Origin: Stramonita haemastoma
Lineage: Eukaryota; Mollusca; Gastropoda; Neogastropoda; Muricidae
DNA length: 10,000 nucleotides
NCBI GenBank assembly: GCA_030674155.1
Contig: CM060341.1
Location: 41,960,497-41,970,496 of the forward strand
Direction: 5' to 3'
In this document: piece by piece, positions 1-7,050 of the stretch
Layout of the letters: every line of letters begins with the position of its first letter
Position numbering within the stretch: position 1 is the first letter of the stretch
Translations under genes and position numbers: made by a program
Notes under the pieces: generated by a model
Database searches by the model: none
What the model saw: only the letters and a program-made list of their open reading frames with translations
What the model was told of the DNA's origin: nothing

Positions 1-196
1 CAAACACTCACACACAAACACACACACACATAACCACCCACCCACCCAAACACACACACACACACACACACACACAACCACCCACCCAACACACACAGAC
101 ACACACGCATACACACACACAACCATACACACGCACATACACACACATACACACACACACCTACACACACACACCTACACACACACACACACACAC

Positions 197-276
<80 letters not shown>
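1..276. repeat. (CA)n microsatellite with CCACCCACCC interruptions
   Basis: The stretch is almost entirely alternating C and A. Two short blocks of CCACCCACCC (about 36-48 and 77-88) and scattered ACAT/ACGC variants interrupt it, and it ends in a nearly pure run from about 199 to 276. Nothing in it can code for a normal protein. The tract may continue to the left of the window. Confidence 0.97.
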
Positions 277-277
<1 letters not shown>

Positions 278-347
278 CAGATCGATAAAACCTCTAGCAC
301 AATATTCTCTGCTGCAAGCTACTGCCTGCTCTGACATTTCGTCATTT
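277..347. other. Short unique spacer between two microsatellites
   Basis: Mixed-composition sequence with no recognisable motif separates the CA array from the TCTG array. Confidence 0.6.
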
Positions 348-566
348 TGTCTGTCTGTGTGTCTGTTTGTCTATCTATGTCTGTCTCTCTGTCTGTCTAC
401 CTGTCTGTCTACCTGTCTGTCTTTCTATCTGTCTTTTTATGTCTGTCTGTGTGTCTGTTTGTCTATCCGTGTCTGTCTGTCTGTCTGTCTACCTGTCTGT
501 CTGTGTACCTGTCTGTCTGTCTGTCTTTCTATCTGTCTTTTTGATCTGTCTGTCTGTGTATTTGCA
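348..566. repeat. (TCTG)n tetranucleotide microsatellite
   Basis: Degenerate TCTG/TCTA repeats with embedded TACC, TGTG and TTTC variants. All three plus-strand frames stay open because the four-base unit rarely makes stops; the resulting Ser/Leu/Val/Cys-rich peptides are artefacts. The array runs directly into the 5'-truncated SINE that begins near 571. Confidence 0.95.
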
Positions 567-570
567 TGTC

Positions 571-770
571 TTTCCGTGTTTAAACCTGTTCCGCTTTTTG
601 GAAGGGTAGGTTATCGCGTGTTGATGGAAATGGATAACACAAAATTTACAAAGCTGCATGCACACGGGGACTGAAATAAAAAAAACAACAACACTAGAGT
701 GCTTATTCCATTGTCCTCGAAACAAACTAATAATTTTAAAAATGTAAAAAAATAAATAAATAAATAAAAT
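571..770 (+). mobile_element. 5'-truncated SINE copy (family A, copy a)
   Basis: This copy shares a recognisable order of blocks with the copies at 1231-1389, 6709-7050, 7051-7283 and 8643-8935: TTAAA-CCTGTTCCGCTTTT, then a GTAGG..AT.GTGTG block, then ATTTACAAA..TGCAT, CACACGGGGACTG, and finally GAGTGCTTATTCCATT with a CCTCGAA block. It lacks the tRNA-like head and central domain, so it is 5' truncated. It ends in an A/T-rich tail with AAATA units (about 745-770). A second CCTCGAAATT at about 771-780 suggests a small duplication at the 3' end. Confidence 0.85.
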
Positions 771-975
771 CCTCGAAATTAAAGAATTAAAAAAATAACA
801 ATAAAGAAGTGAACAAAGCATCTGGATTAGATAGATTCCCGATACAAAAAAAAATTTTTTTAAGCTGAAGCATTAAATTTTGTTGTGCTGTTTTTGACCC
901 CAAAAAATTCAGGTACATGTGCACAGTCAGCACAACCCTGATCCTGTCATCTGGGCAGTGTCAGTGATGATTTTT
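771..975. other. A/T-rich sequence, nothing identified
   Basis: A/T-rich sequence with poly-A and poly-T runs (848-861, 971-980) and no open frame of note. The right part may be the outer end of the inverted-repeat arm of the element that is clearly recognisable from about 1035, but the match there is too weak to call by eye. Confidence 0.4.
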
Positions 976-1034
976 TTTTTTAAATCACCCTGGGGAGGCC
1001 AAGGGAGACATGTCTGTATCAACAGCATCCCCAC

Positions 1035-1509
1035 CTTCTGAAAAAATTATATGCGAGAATTCCCTCTTTTCTATCACTCTTTTTGTTTCTGCCTTGTTTC
1101 TTTTTCTTCTTGTCACCTCCTTCTTATTTATTTTCTCTGTCTTCTTGGTCCAAAATCTCCTGTCCTACATTTTTTTTTCTAGAAAGGCTTTTAAAAAAAT
1201 AACAATTCTCTCCCGCGCCGAAGTCGGATGATTGATTTATTGATTGATTGATTTATTCTTTTATATCGAGGATAATGGAATAAGCACTCTTGTGCTTTTT
1301 TTACATCCAGTCCCCGTGTGTATGCACTTTTGTAAATGTCGTCTGTTCCCACCAGCACACGATGGCCTACTCTTACAAAAAGCGGAACAGGACGTGCTGG
1401 GCCTGACTTGCTAGGCGCTTAACAACGTCAGCACGAGTAACGCATTTTCGCGCATATAAAGGACAGCAATAGTTGCTGTCTCCACAGTCTGATCGTTCGT
1501 CGAAGAAAA
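1035..1509 (+). mobile_element. Microsatellite-tailed palindromic element, copy 1 (longest, interrupted by a SINE)
   Basis: The left part (1035-1230) aligns by eye, reverse-complemented, with about 2195-2372. Shared blocks include AAATTATATGC, CCCTCTTTTCTATC, TGTCACCTCCTTCTT, CTTGGTCCA, CTAGAAAG.CTT and AATTCTCTCCC. The right part (1390-1509) holds the core shared by all four copies: GCTGGGCCTGACTTG, GGCGCTTAA, GCATTTTCG and a palindrome at 1462-1480 with arms GACAGCAA/TTGCTGTC around TAG. Left and right parts are separated by the minus-strand SINE at 1231-1389. The core runs straight into the purine tract at 1502. I see no A/B boxes and no protein-coding frame. Class is unknown: the 3' end of a retroelement, a non-autonomous DNA element or a Helitron-like relic are all possible. 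Confidence 0.8.
1231..1389 (-). mobile_element. SINE family A copy b, 5' truncated, nested in copy 1 of the microsatellite-tailed element
   Basis: Read on the minus strand this gives CCTGTTCCGC, GTAGGCCATCGTGTGCTGG, ATTTACAAAAGTGCATACA, CACGGGGACTGGATGT and GAGTGCTTATTCCATTATCC, then a tail of AATA/ATCA units on the plus-strand left side. The tRNA head is missing. It is flanked by GGATG (1226-1230) and GGACG (1390-1394), a possible short target-site duplication with one mismatch. Confidence 0.85.
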
Positions 1510-1657
1510 AGGAGGAGGAGGAGGAGGAGGAGGAGGAGGAGGAGGAGGAGGAGGAAGAAGAAGAAGAAGAAGAAGAAGAAGAAGAAAGAAGAAGAAGAAG
1601 AAGAAGAAGAAGAAGAAGAAGAAGAAGAAGAAGAAGAAGAAGAAGAAGAAGAAGAAG

Positions 1658-1707
<50 letters not shown>

Positions 1708-1929
1708 GAAAAAGAAGACAAAGAACAAGAAGAACAAGAAGAACAAGAAGAACAAGAACAAGAAGAACAAGAAAAAGATCAAGAAGAACAAGAACAAGAA
1801 AAAGATCAAGAAGAACAAGAACAAGAAAAAGATCAAGAAGAACAAGAACAAGAAGAAGAAGAAGAAGAACAACAAGAAAAACAACAAGAAGAACAAAGAA
1901 GAATAAGAAGCAAGAGGAGGAGGAGGAGG
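1502..1929 (+). repeat. Purine-rich microsatellite tail of copy 1: GGA, GAA, CAA, then GAACAA mosaic
   Basis: Ordered blocks: GGA repeats (about 1511-1553), GAA repeats to 1659, AAC repeats (about 1659-1707), then irregular GAA/CAA with a 27-bp higher-order unit repeated three times (1774-1854), and AGG repeats at 1915-1929. Positions 1502-1659 contain no pyrimidine. Both strands stay open for about 160 codons, giving homopolymer-like peptides that are not genes. Confidence 0.95.
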
Positions 1930-2097
1930 TAATGCTGGTATTTCAAAATCCGTAGAGGCATATCTTGACTTAATATCGTCTGTAAAGTTTTCTTTACTTT
2001 TATCTTAACCCAAACTGTGTGTAAACATAGGGCAAAGATGGAAAAACCAGTGAAGAGCAGACTGGCATTGCAAAACACAATCATTGTACTTTTTTCT
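1930..2097. other. Interior spacer between the two inverted copies
   Basis: Mixed-composition sequence between the tail of copy 1 and the short purine tail of copy 2 (TTCTTCTTTTTCGTC on the plus strand, about 2092-2107). No motif recognised. Confidence 0.5.
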
Positions 2098-2372
2098 TCT
2101 TTTTCGTCAAATGCTCAGACAGCAACTATTGTTGTGTGTAAAACCCGTTACGCTGCCGTTAAGCGCCTGATAAGTCAGGCCCAGCTTATCCCACTTTGGC
2201 GTGGGAGAGAATTACTATCTTTTAAGTCTTTCTAGGATTAAAAAAAGGCAGGAGAATGGACCAAGAAAGCAGAAAATAGACAAGAAGGAGGTGACAGGAA
2301 GAAAAAGGAAAAAGGCAGAAACTAAGAGAGGGATAGAAAAGAGGGAAGTGATGGCATATAATTTTCAAGATA
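2098..2372 (-). mobile_element. Microsatellite-tailed palindromic element, copy 2 (inverted relative to copy 1)
   Basis: On the minus strand it has the same order as copy 1: a pyrimidine-rich leader, AATTCTCTCCC.CGCC.AAGT.GGAT (about 2188-2213), GCTGGGCCTGACTTATCAGG (palindrome at 2165-2180), GGCGCTTAACGGCAGCG, the TAG-centred palindrome (2117-2137), then TTTGACGAAAAAGAAG. Its tail is short, only about 20 bp. Homology may extend to about 2425, where the match becomes doubtful. It has no SINE at the position where copy 1 is interrupted, so it shows the uninterrupted arrangement. Confidence 0.8.
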
Positions 2373-3167
2373 CCATTTATAGTGACAGGCTCCCGGTATT
2401 CCCACGGGGAGAGTTTTATCCAAAACCACTCACATCTTGTAAATAAAATTTTTAAAAAGCATGTATAGCTGTGTTTAAAGCTGTGATTGCTGGAGCTCTG
2501 AAATGGCTGAGGTTGTTTTGTTGTTGTAGTTTTTCTTTTAATCTACTGTGCGTGAAACAGGGTTGTTCACTATCTCCTCTCTTTTTTTTCTTTTTTTAAG
2601 TATGAATCCCAAAAGTTGTGAAAGAAGTGACGACGCAAAACGGTAAGCATGACATTTGTCATTTCTGTACCTAGATTGATGAAGTTGGGAATTGTTTGGT
2701 TTTTTTTTGTTGTCCTTGTTATTTTGCAGATGAAAGTTATTTCGTTTTCCTTTCAAATCCCAACAGCCTACCAATCGCAGCGGAATGACTCCGCTGAGAG
2801 CTTTGTAACTTTTAAGCCTTCATAACCAATCCCAAGGATGAAGAACCCTGCAATGAGCGTAGGCATGGCTTATCCAAGTTAAAAACAATATCACCAAAAA
2901 TAAAACAAACAACAAAACATTCAGACCTGGTAAATGGCCTGGTAGTTCTGTGACGTCAGCTCCGCCTCTGCTCTGTCAATTTAAATTTTATTTTCTTGAA
3001 AAACAAATAAACAAAAAAACACAACGCCAACAGCTGCATTATTTTTTACATGTAAAAGATTTATAAACAAAAGTGGAAAGCACTGTTTTGAGCATTTACT
3101 CCGTCACAAATGTGAGCTTTGTACTTTATTCTATTTTATACCACTTTATGTCACAGCAGATTTCTCT
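2373..3167. other. Mostly unique, A/T-rich sequence without a recognisable gene
   Basis: No convincing coding frame. Short items seen: a perfect 6-bp hairpin AGCGGA-ATGAC-TCCGCT at 2779-2795, a CRE-like octamer TGACGTCA at 2951-2958, and several poly-T or poly-A runs (2580-2599, 2700-2709). None is supported by neighbouring features as a functional site. Confidence 0.5.
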
Positions 3168-3294
3168 ACGTGAAATTCGGGCTGCTCTCCCCCAGGGAGA
3201 GCGCGTCGCCACAAGTGCAGCACCACCCATTATTTCTTTCGTTTCCTGTCCGCAACTGTTTTTTTCCCGATCAGAGTGCCTTTTTTCTACAGAC
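3168..3294 (-). mobile_element. 3' fragment of a second SINE-type repeat, probable mollusc family
   Basis: The fragment begins ACGTGAAATTCGGGCTGC and contains a perfect 8-bp hairpin GCTCTCCC-CCA-GGGAGAGC (3184-3202), GCGCGTCGC, CACCACCCATT, TTTCCTGTCCGCA and TTTTTTCTACAGA. From memory this order matches the reverse complement of the 3' tail of a SINE common in mollusc genomes, whose central domain (GATGAGACGATAAACCGAGG) would lie to the right on this strand. That domain is absent here: the copy stops at about 3294 where the GA microsatellite begins. The family assignment is recall, not a search. Confidence 0.6.
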
Positions 3295-3295
3295 T

Positions 3296-3355
<60 letters not shown>

Positions 3356-3357
3356 GA

Positions 3358-3406
<49 letters not shown>
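3296..3406. repeat. (GA)n microsatellite
   Basis: 111 consecutive purines, almost all GA with a few GAA/GGAA interruptions. Confidence 0.97.
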
Positions 3407-3409
<3 letters not shown>

Positions 3410-3410
3410 A

Positions 3411-3480
3411 TGAGTGAATGAGTGAATGAATGAATGAATGAATGAATGAATGAATGAATGAATGAATGAATGAATGAATG
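3411..3480. repeat. (TGAA)n microsatellite
   Basis: Two TGAG-TGAA units followed by near-perfect TGAA repeats. Reverse-strand reading gives Ser-Phe-Ile-His repeats, an artefact of the unit. Confidence 0.97.
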
Positions 3481-3545
3481 ACAAAGAGAAAGAGAAAAAG
3501 ATAGAGAATGGATGATTAAATGAGAAAGAGAGAGGGGGTGAGGAG

Positions 3546-3640
3546 AGAAAGAAAGAAAGAAAGAAAGAAAAGAAAGAAAGAAAGAAAAGAAAGAAAGAAA
3601 GAAAGAAGAAAAAGAAAGAAAGAAAGAAAGAAAGAGAAGA
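3546..3640. repeat. (GAAA)n microsatellite with GAAAA slips
   Basis: GAAA units interrupted by occasional GAAAA or GAA. A transition zone of GAGAAA and GATAGA (3481-3545) links it to the TGAA array. Confidence 0.95.
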
Positions 3641-3644
3641 AGGG

Positions 3645-3760
3645 AAGAGACAGGCAGACAGACATACAGACAGACAGAGAGATACAGAGAGAGACACAGA
3701 CAGACAGACACAGAGAGACACAGAGAGAGACAGAGAGAGACACAGAGAGAGAAAAAAACA
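3645..3760. repeat. (CAGA)n / (GAGACA)n microsatellite
   Basis: CAGACAGACA units grade into GAGAGACACAGA units, then decay into an A-rich segment with CACACACACC at about 3810-3821. The long open frames here are repeat translations. Confidence 0.93.
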
Positions 3761-3821
3761 CCAGACAGAGGAGATCAGGACATACACAGAGACAGATTCA
3801 GCTAGAAGACACACACACACC

Positions 3822-4539
3822 CCAAAAAAGCCCCTGGAAGAAAAACTGCATACAAACCCACCTGCCCTTTGTGCAAAAAAAAAACCCACAAAAAAATACC
3901 CTAAAGCACCAGGGAGGAAAAAGAACACAGGCTATTCACACCCTTCTTTCCACGCCTCTTACAAAGCGGACTCAGCACAGCTCCCTGCCCCACACCATAA
4001 AAAGCTTTCAGCCAGGACTCAGCCAGCCACGGTACTCTGCCATCATAATCCCGTTTTATGAGCAGCGAGTGGCGCACCGTACACTGATGTCTCCAAGCAC
4101 CAACTGTCAAGGAGAAATTGGCTTTTATTGTCAAACCTGTTAAGCCGGGAAAATGGTCAGGGTTTTTTTTGTTTGGTTGGTTTAGTTTTTTTGTGTGAAA
4201 ACCTTCTTCAGGTGAATGTTTGCTCTGAATAAACTTAGCGTGGTAAAAGAAAAAAAAAAACGGTATTGATTTGTATTGTAGGCCAGTCTCTTCAAAGCTC
4301 TTTGAATGCAACAACAAAAAGGCTGAATTTTGCATGGGAAGGGAAACTTTTTCAGCCTGTTTAGGGTATAGGGCCACCCACCTTGTTCCAGTAAGATTGC
4401 TGGATATTTGGACTTGGTTTTTTTATGCATTGCTTGTTTATAAATGTGTTTTTTTCTTAAGGGGGAGAAGTGTCTTGTAAGATACTACAGAGGGTAAAAC
4501 TTCAGTCACCCACCGCCAGGACCTCTGAAAGTGGAGTCA
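3822..4539. other. Unique sequence with no identified gene
   Basis: Mixed composition with poly-A runs at 3877-3886 and 4249-4260 and T-rich runs at 4162-4196. Open frames on both strands (up to about 158 codons on the minus strand) show no domain, signal peptide or family motif I recognise. They lie in a repeat-free stretch, so a short exon cannot be excluded, but nothing supports one. Confidence 0.45.
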
Positions 4540-4983
4540 GGTCATGTTAAAGGTATAGTTCTCAACTCCTAACACTTCTTTCCCTTGAATTTCGATCACG
4601 ATTATTGGTGATCCGAGTTTTCCAATCGGAAATTTTTCATAGATAAAGACACATTTTTTGGTATTAACATGCATCTGTTATGGTAATAAACATAAAATAG
4701 CAAATTTATGACAAAAATATTGAAATTAGTTGGGGGGTTTTAAATATATACACCAATCGCCATGTAACAAAGGACGCCACCAAGTGGTTTCTCTTCCGAC
4801 GTCATCTTGAATTTTATCGTCTTCTTCTGCAATACTCACTCCAGTTTTGACGAAATTACGAGTTCCACGGCCTCTTTGAACGGTACAGAATTCTTCGACA
4901 GCACTGATGAAGAAACAATGCCTAAAATGCTGTCATTGAAAGGTTTTATTTTGTACAAAATTTTGGTGTTTTTTTTTTTTTGA
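4540..4983 (+). other. Possible transposon-derived island with a short open frame
   Basis: Begins with GTTAAAGGTATAGTTCTC (about 4546-4563), which resembles the AAAGG-TATAGT ends of many short inverted-repeat elements in marine invertebrates (recall). I found no matching inverted end in the window. A plus-strand frame without stops runs 4768-4983, starting after TAA at 4765-4767 and ending at TGA 4981-4983. It reads a Ser/Thr/Asp/Glu-containing peptide of normal-looking composition, including THSSFDEITSS and EFFDSTDEETMPKML. Its only clear ATG codons are late (4918, 4927), so as an ORF it would have to be an exon or a fragment. No family recognised. Confidence 0.3.
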
Positions 4984-5622
4984 TTGAATCTGTGATTAAT
5001 CATGAATTTGAAAACTGATTGAGAAGTTGTAAGGGGTTACCTGTACTTGTTTTCCTGTACTATTATTTCCTCAATGATATGGGGGGGTTGTATGTGTGTG
5101 TCTGTGTGTTTACCAGTATCAAGACAAAATGGTCAAGTTTTTCAAAGCAGCCTTGACAAAAATATACATAAGAAAAGTTATCACAAACCATACAAAACAT
5201 GTTGAGGAAATAATCTATACTTTGGAAGGGTACGTGGGTGGGAGAAATAAGTAGATATTGTATGAAGTATGGAAGGAGATATTCTTTTTGGATGGAAATC
5301 ACAACATACATTTTTGTCTTGTTCTCTTTTTTTGTGAGACCTTTTAGATAAAATGCAAACGTTGTTCTTCAAAACTCTTTTCCCTTCTTTTCTGTTATCC
5401 CTATTTTATTCTTCCCTTTACCTGAGTTTGTAGGGGGTTTGTGTATTTTTGGTTGTTGGTTGTTGTTGGTTTTTTTTACTGTTGTGATGTTTCTTTCTGC
5501 TTCCATCCTTTAAAAAAAAGCATTTCTATTTTCACATACACAAACTTTTCTCTATCTGAAACAATAAATGCTTTGATAAGTACTGCAGCGTATTTTGCTT
5601 TCTGGTTTTATTATGACATTAC
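4984..5622. other. A/T-rich unique sequence, nothing identified
   Basis: No motif or credible gene. It holds short T-runs, a G7 run (5081-5087) followed by TTGTATGTGTGTG, and TTGTTGG repeats (5450-5470). The open frames are short and unremarkable. Confidence 0.45.
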
Positions 5623-5741
5623 ACCGAAGTCAGATGTGCTGGGTCTGACTTGTCAGGCGCTTAATGGCAGCTTGGCGCAACGTATTTTCGCTCATATGAA
5701 AGACAACAGTAGTTGCTGTCTAAATGTTTCACCAAGAAAAA
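5623..5741 (+). mobile_element. Microsatellite-tailed palindromic element, copy 3
   Basis: Shares with copy 1 the CCGAAGTC.GATG block (5624-5636), then GTGCTGGGTCTGACTTGTC with palindrome 5643-5658, AGGCGCTTAATGGCAGC, CGTATTTTCGC and a TAG-centred palindrome at 5701-5721 (arms AGACAACAG/TTGCTGTCT), then ACCAAGAAAAAGAAGG leading into the tail. Because CCGAAGTC.GATG is continuous with GTGCTGGG here, this copy shows that the SINE in copy 1 split an originally continuous element. I cannot follow homology further left. Confidence 0.85.
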
Positions 5742-6040
5742 GAAGGAGAAGGAGAAGAAGAACGAGAAGAAGAGGAGGAGGAGGAGGAGGACGATGATGA
5801 TGATAAAAGAAGAAGAAGAAGAAGAAGAAGAAGAAGAAAGAAGAAGAAGAAGAAGAAGAAGAAGAAGAAGAAGAAGAAGAAGAAGATGAAGAAGAAGAAG
5901 AAGAAGAACGAGAAGAAGAAGAAGAAGAAGAAGAAGAAGAAGAAGAAGAAGAAGAACAAGAACAAGAACAAGAACAAGAAGAACAAGAAGAACAAGAACA
6001 AGAAGAACAAGAACAAGAAGAACAAGAACAAGAACAAGAA
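5735..6040 (+). repeat. Purine-rich microsatellite tail of copy 3
   Basis: Blocks in order: GAAGGA, GAGGAG, a small (GAT)n at 5792-5804, (GAA)n, then GAACAA mosaic to 6040. The order GGA/GAG, GAA, GAA+CAA parallels the tail of copy 1. Positions 5805-5886 are purines only. Translations (poly-Lys, poly-Glu, poly-Arg) are artefacts. Confidence 0.95.
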
Positions 6041-6171
6041 ACGTATGGCGTTATTCCTAAGTTTGGCTGTTCTGTATTTTGCCCTTCAATGTTCTAATGT
6101 CTGACGTTAGCGTTTCTTGTTTAGTACTTTCTTACGTGTGGATTCCTTGTTACTCTCTGCGAGCACCTACC

Positions 6172-6320
6172 CACATATACACTCATATATACAAGCATAC
6201 ATACACACAGGTGTATGCACGCGTGGATGCACGAACCCACCTATCCCTCACACACGCCGATACAGTCACAAACACGAGACAGACAGACAGACAGACTCTC
6301 TCTCACACACACACACACAT
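6172..6320. repeat. Degenerate CA-rich simple sequence with a short (ACAG)n
   Basis: ACACAT/ATAC-type cryptic repeats, a GACA run at about 6277-6296 and (CA)n at 6304-6319. Confidence 0.85.
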
Positions 6321-6324
6321 AAAA

Positions 6325-6486
<162 letters not shown>

Positions 6487-6602
6487 ATTGGACTATGGGC
6501 AGCAAACAGATCGTGAGCTGAATCTGAACAGCGTTACAATGCAAAACCCACATAGCCACAACAGTTTCCTGAATACGAAGAAACAAAATTATAGAGGGAA
6601 TG

Positions 6603-6708
6603 GTATGCCTATAGCCTAGTGGTTAGAGCGTTGAGGTCGCAATCTGACTGCCCGGGTTCGAACCACCACCGAAAAATCCAAATGGGATTTTTTTCCCCTG
6701 GAGTTAAC
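6603..6708 (+). mobile_element. tRNA-derived SINE head, first unit (Pol III A and B boxes)
   Basis: TAGCCTAGTGG at 6612-6622 fits the Pol III A box, and GGTTCGAACC at 6655-6664 fits the B box; the 32-bp gap is about that of a tRNA gene. Downstream comes GGGATTTTTTTCCCCTGGAGTTAACA. At that point the normal SINE body (seen at 6782-6800 and 8673-8700) is missing and a second tRNA-like head starts instead. The sequence is not a working tRNA gene: there is no recognisable acceptor stem or well-paired anticodon arm, and the B box is followed by SINE body. Confidence 0.8.
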
Positions 6709-7050
6709 AGGACAGCCTAGTATTCAGAACATTGCGCTGACAATTTGACGACCCGGGTTCCATTCCCGTTCGAGGGGATTTTTCCCCTGGAGTTCACATC
6801 AGTCTGACTCCACTCTCCCCAAAAGTCTTTCAGATGAGACTATAAACCGAGCCCCCGAGTGCGAACGCACGCAGAACATCTTCCGCACATGTTAAATCCT
6901 GTTCCGCTTTTCGTAGGAGTGGGTCATTGTGTGCTGGTGGAAACAGAAGACAAGATTTACAAAACTGCATACACACGGGGACTGGATGTAGAAAGCACAT
7001 GACTGCTTATTCCATTATCTTCGATATAAAATAAAATGAATAAAATAAAA
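6709..7050 (+). mobile_element. Full-length SINE family A (copy c), with its own second tRNA-like head
   Basis: Head: CAGCCTAGTATTC (A-box-like, about 6713-6725) and GGTTCCATTCC (decayed B box, 6756-6766). Body: GAGGGGATTTTTCCCCTGGA, TCAGTCTGACTCCACTCTC, a central block GATGAGACTATAAACCGAG (6834-6852), GAACGCACGCAGAACATCTTCCGCACATG, TTAAATCCTGTTCCGC, TCATTGTGTGCTGGTGG, GATTTACAAAACTGCATACA, CACGGGGACTGGATGTA, CTGCTTATTCCATTATCTTCG. Tail: ATAAAATAAAATGAATAAAAT. It is the most complete copy in the window. Transcription would be by Pol III from the internal boxes, with mobilisation by a partner LINE, which is known for SINEs but not shown here. Confidence 0.85.

Noticed and set aside
1411..1955. 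Long open frames of about 160 codons on both strands over the GAA/CAA tract
   Set aside because: They are translations of trinucleotide repeats (runs of Glu, Arg, Thr, Leu, Phe) with no unique segment of normal composition; all frames are open for the same reason.
2779..2795. Perfect 6-bp hairpin AGCGGA-ATGAC-TCCGCT as a terminator or RNA
   Set aside because: A stem this short is expected by chance in 10 kb; there is no T-run, no second copy and no gene next to it.
2951..2958. CRE-like palindrome TGACGTCA as a promoter element
   Set aside because: An isolated octamer with no adjacent gene, TATA box or transcript evidence; not enough to annotate as regulatory.
3271..4143. Ser/Leu-rich minus-strand frames (146 and 173 codons) and a 207-codon plus-strand frame
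   Set aside because: Most of their length is GA, GAAA and CAGA microsatellite. The non-repeat end of the plus-strand frame shows no recognisable motif and no good start context.
4546..4563. A complete inverted-repeat transposon from the AAAGGTATAGT motif
   Set aside because: No reverse-complement end (ACTATACCTTT or close variant) was found elsewhere in the window, so only a possible end is reported.
5724..6104. Lys/Glu-rich frames resembling an acidic or basic nuclear protein
   Set aside because: Pure repeat translation of the tail of copy 3; the few residues after 6040 match nothing and are too short to judge.
6605..6675. A functional tRNA gene
   Set aside because: A and B boxes are present, but acceptor and anticodon stems do not pair well and the unit continues into SINE body sequence shared with other copies, so it is a SINE head.
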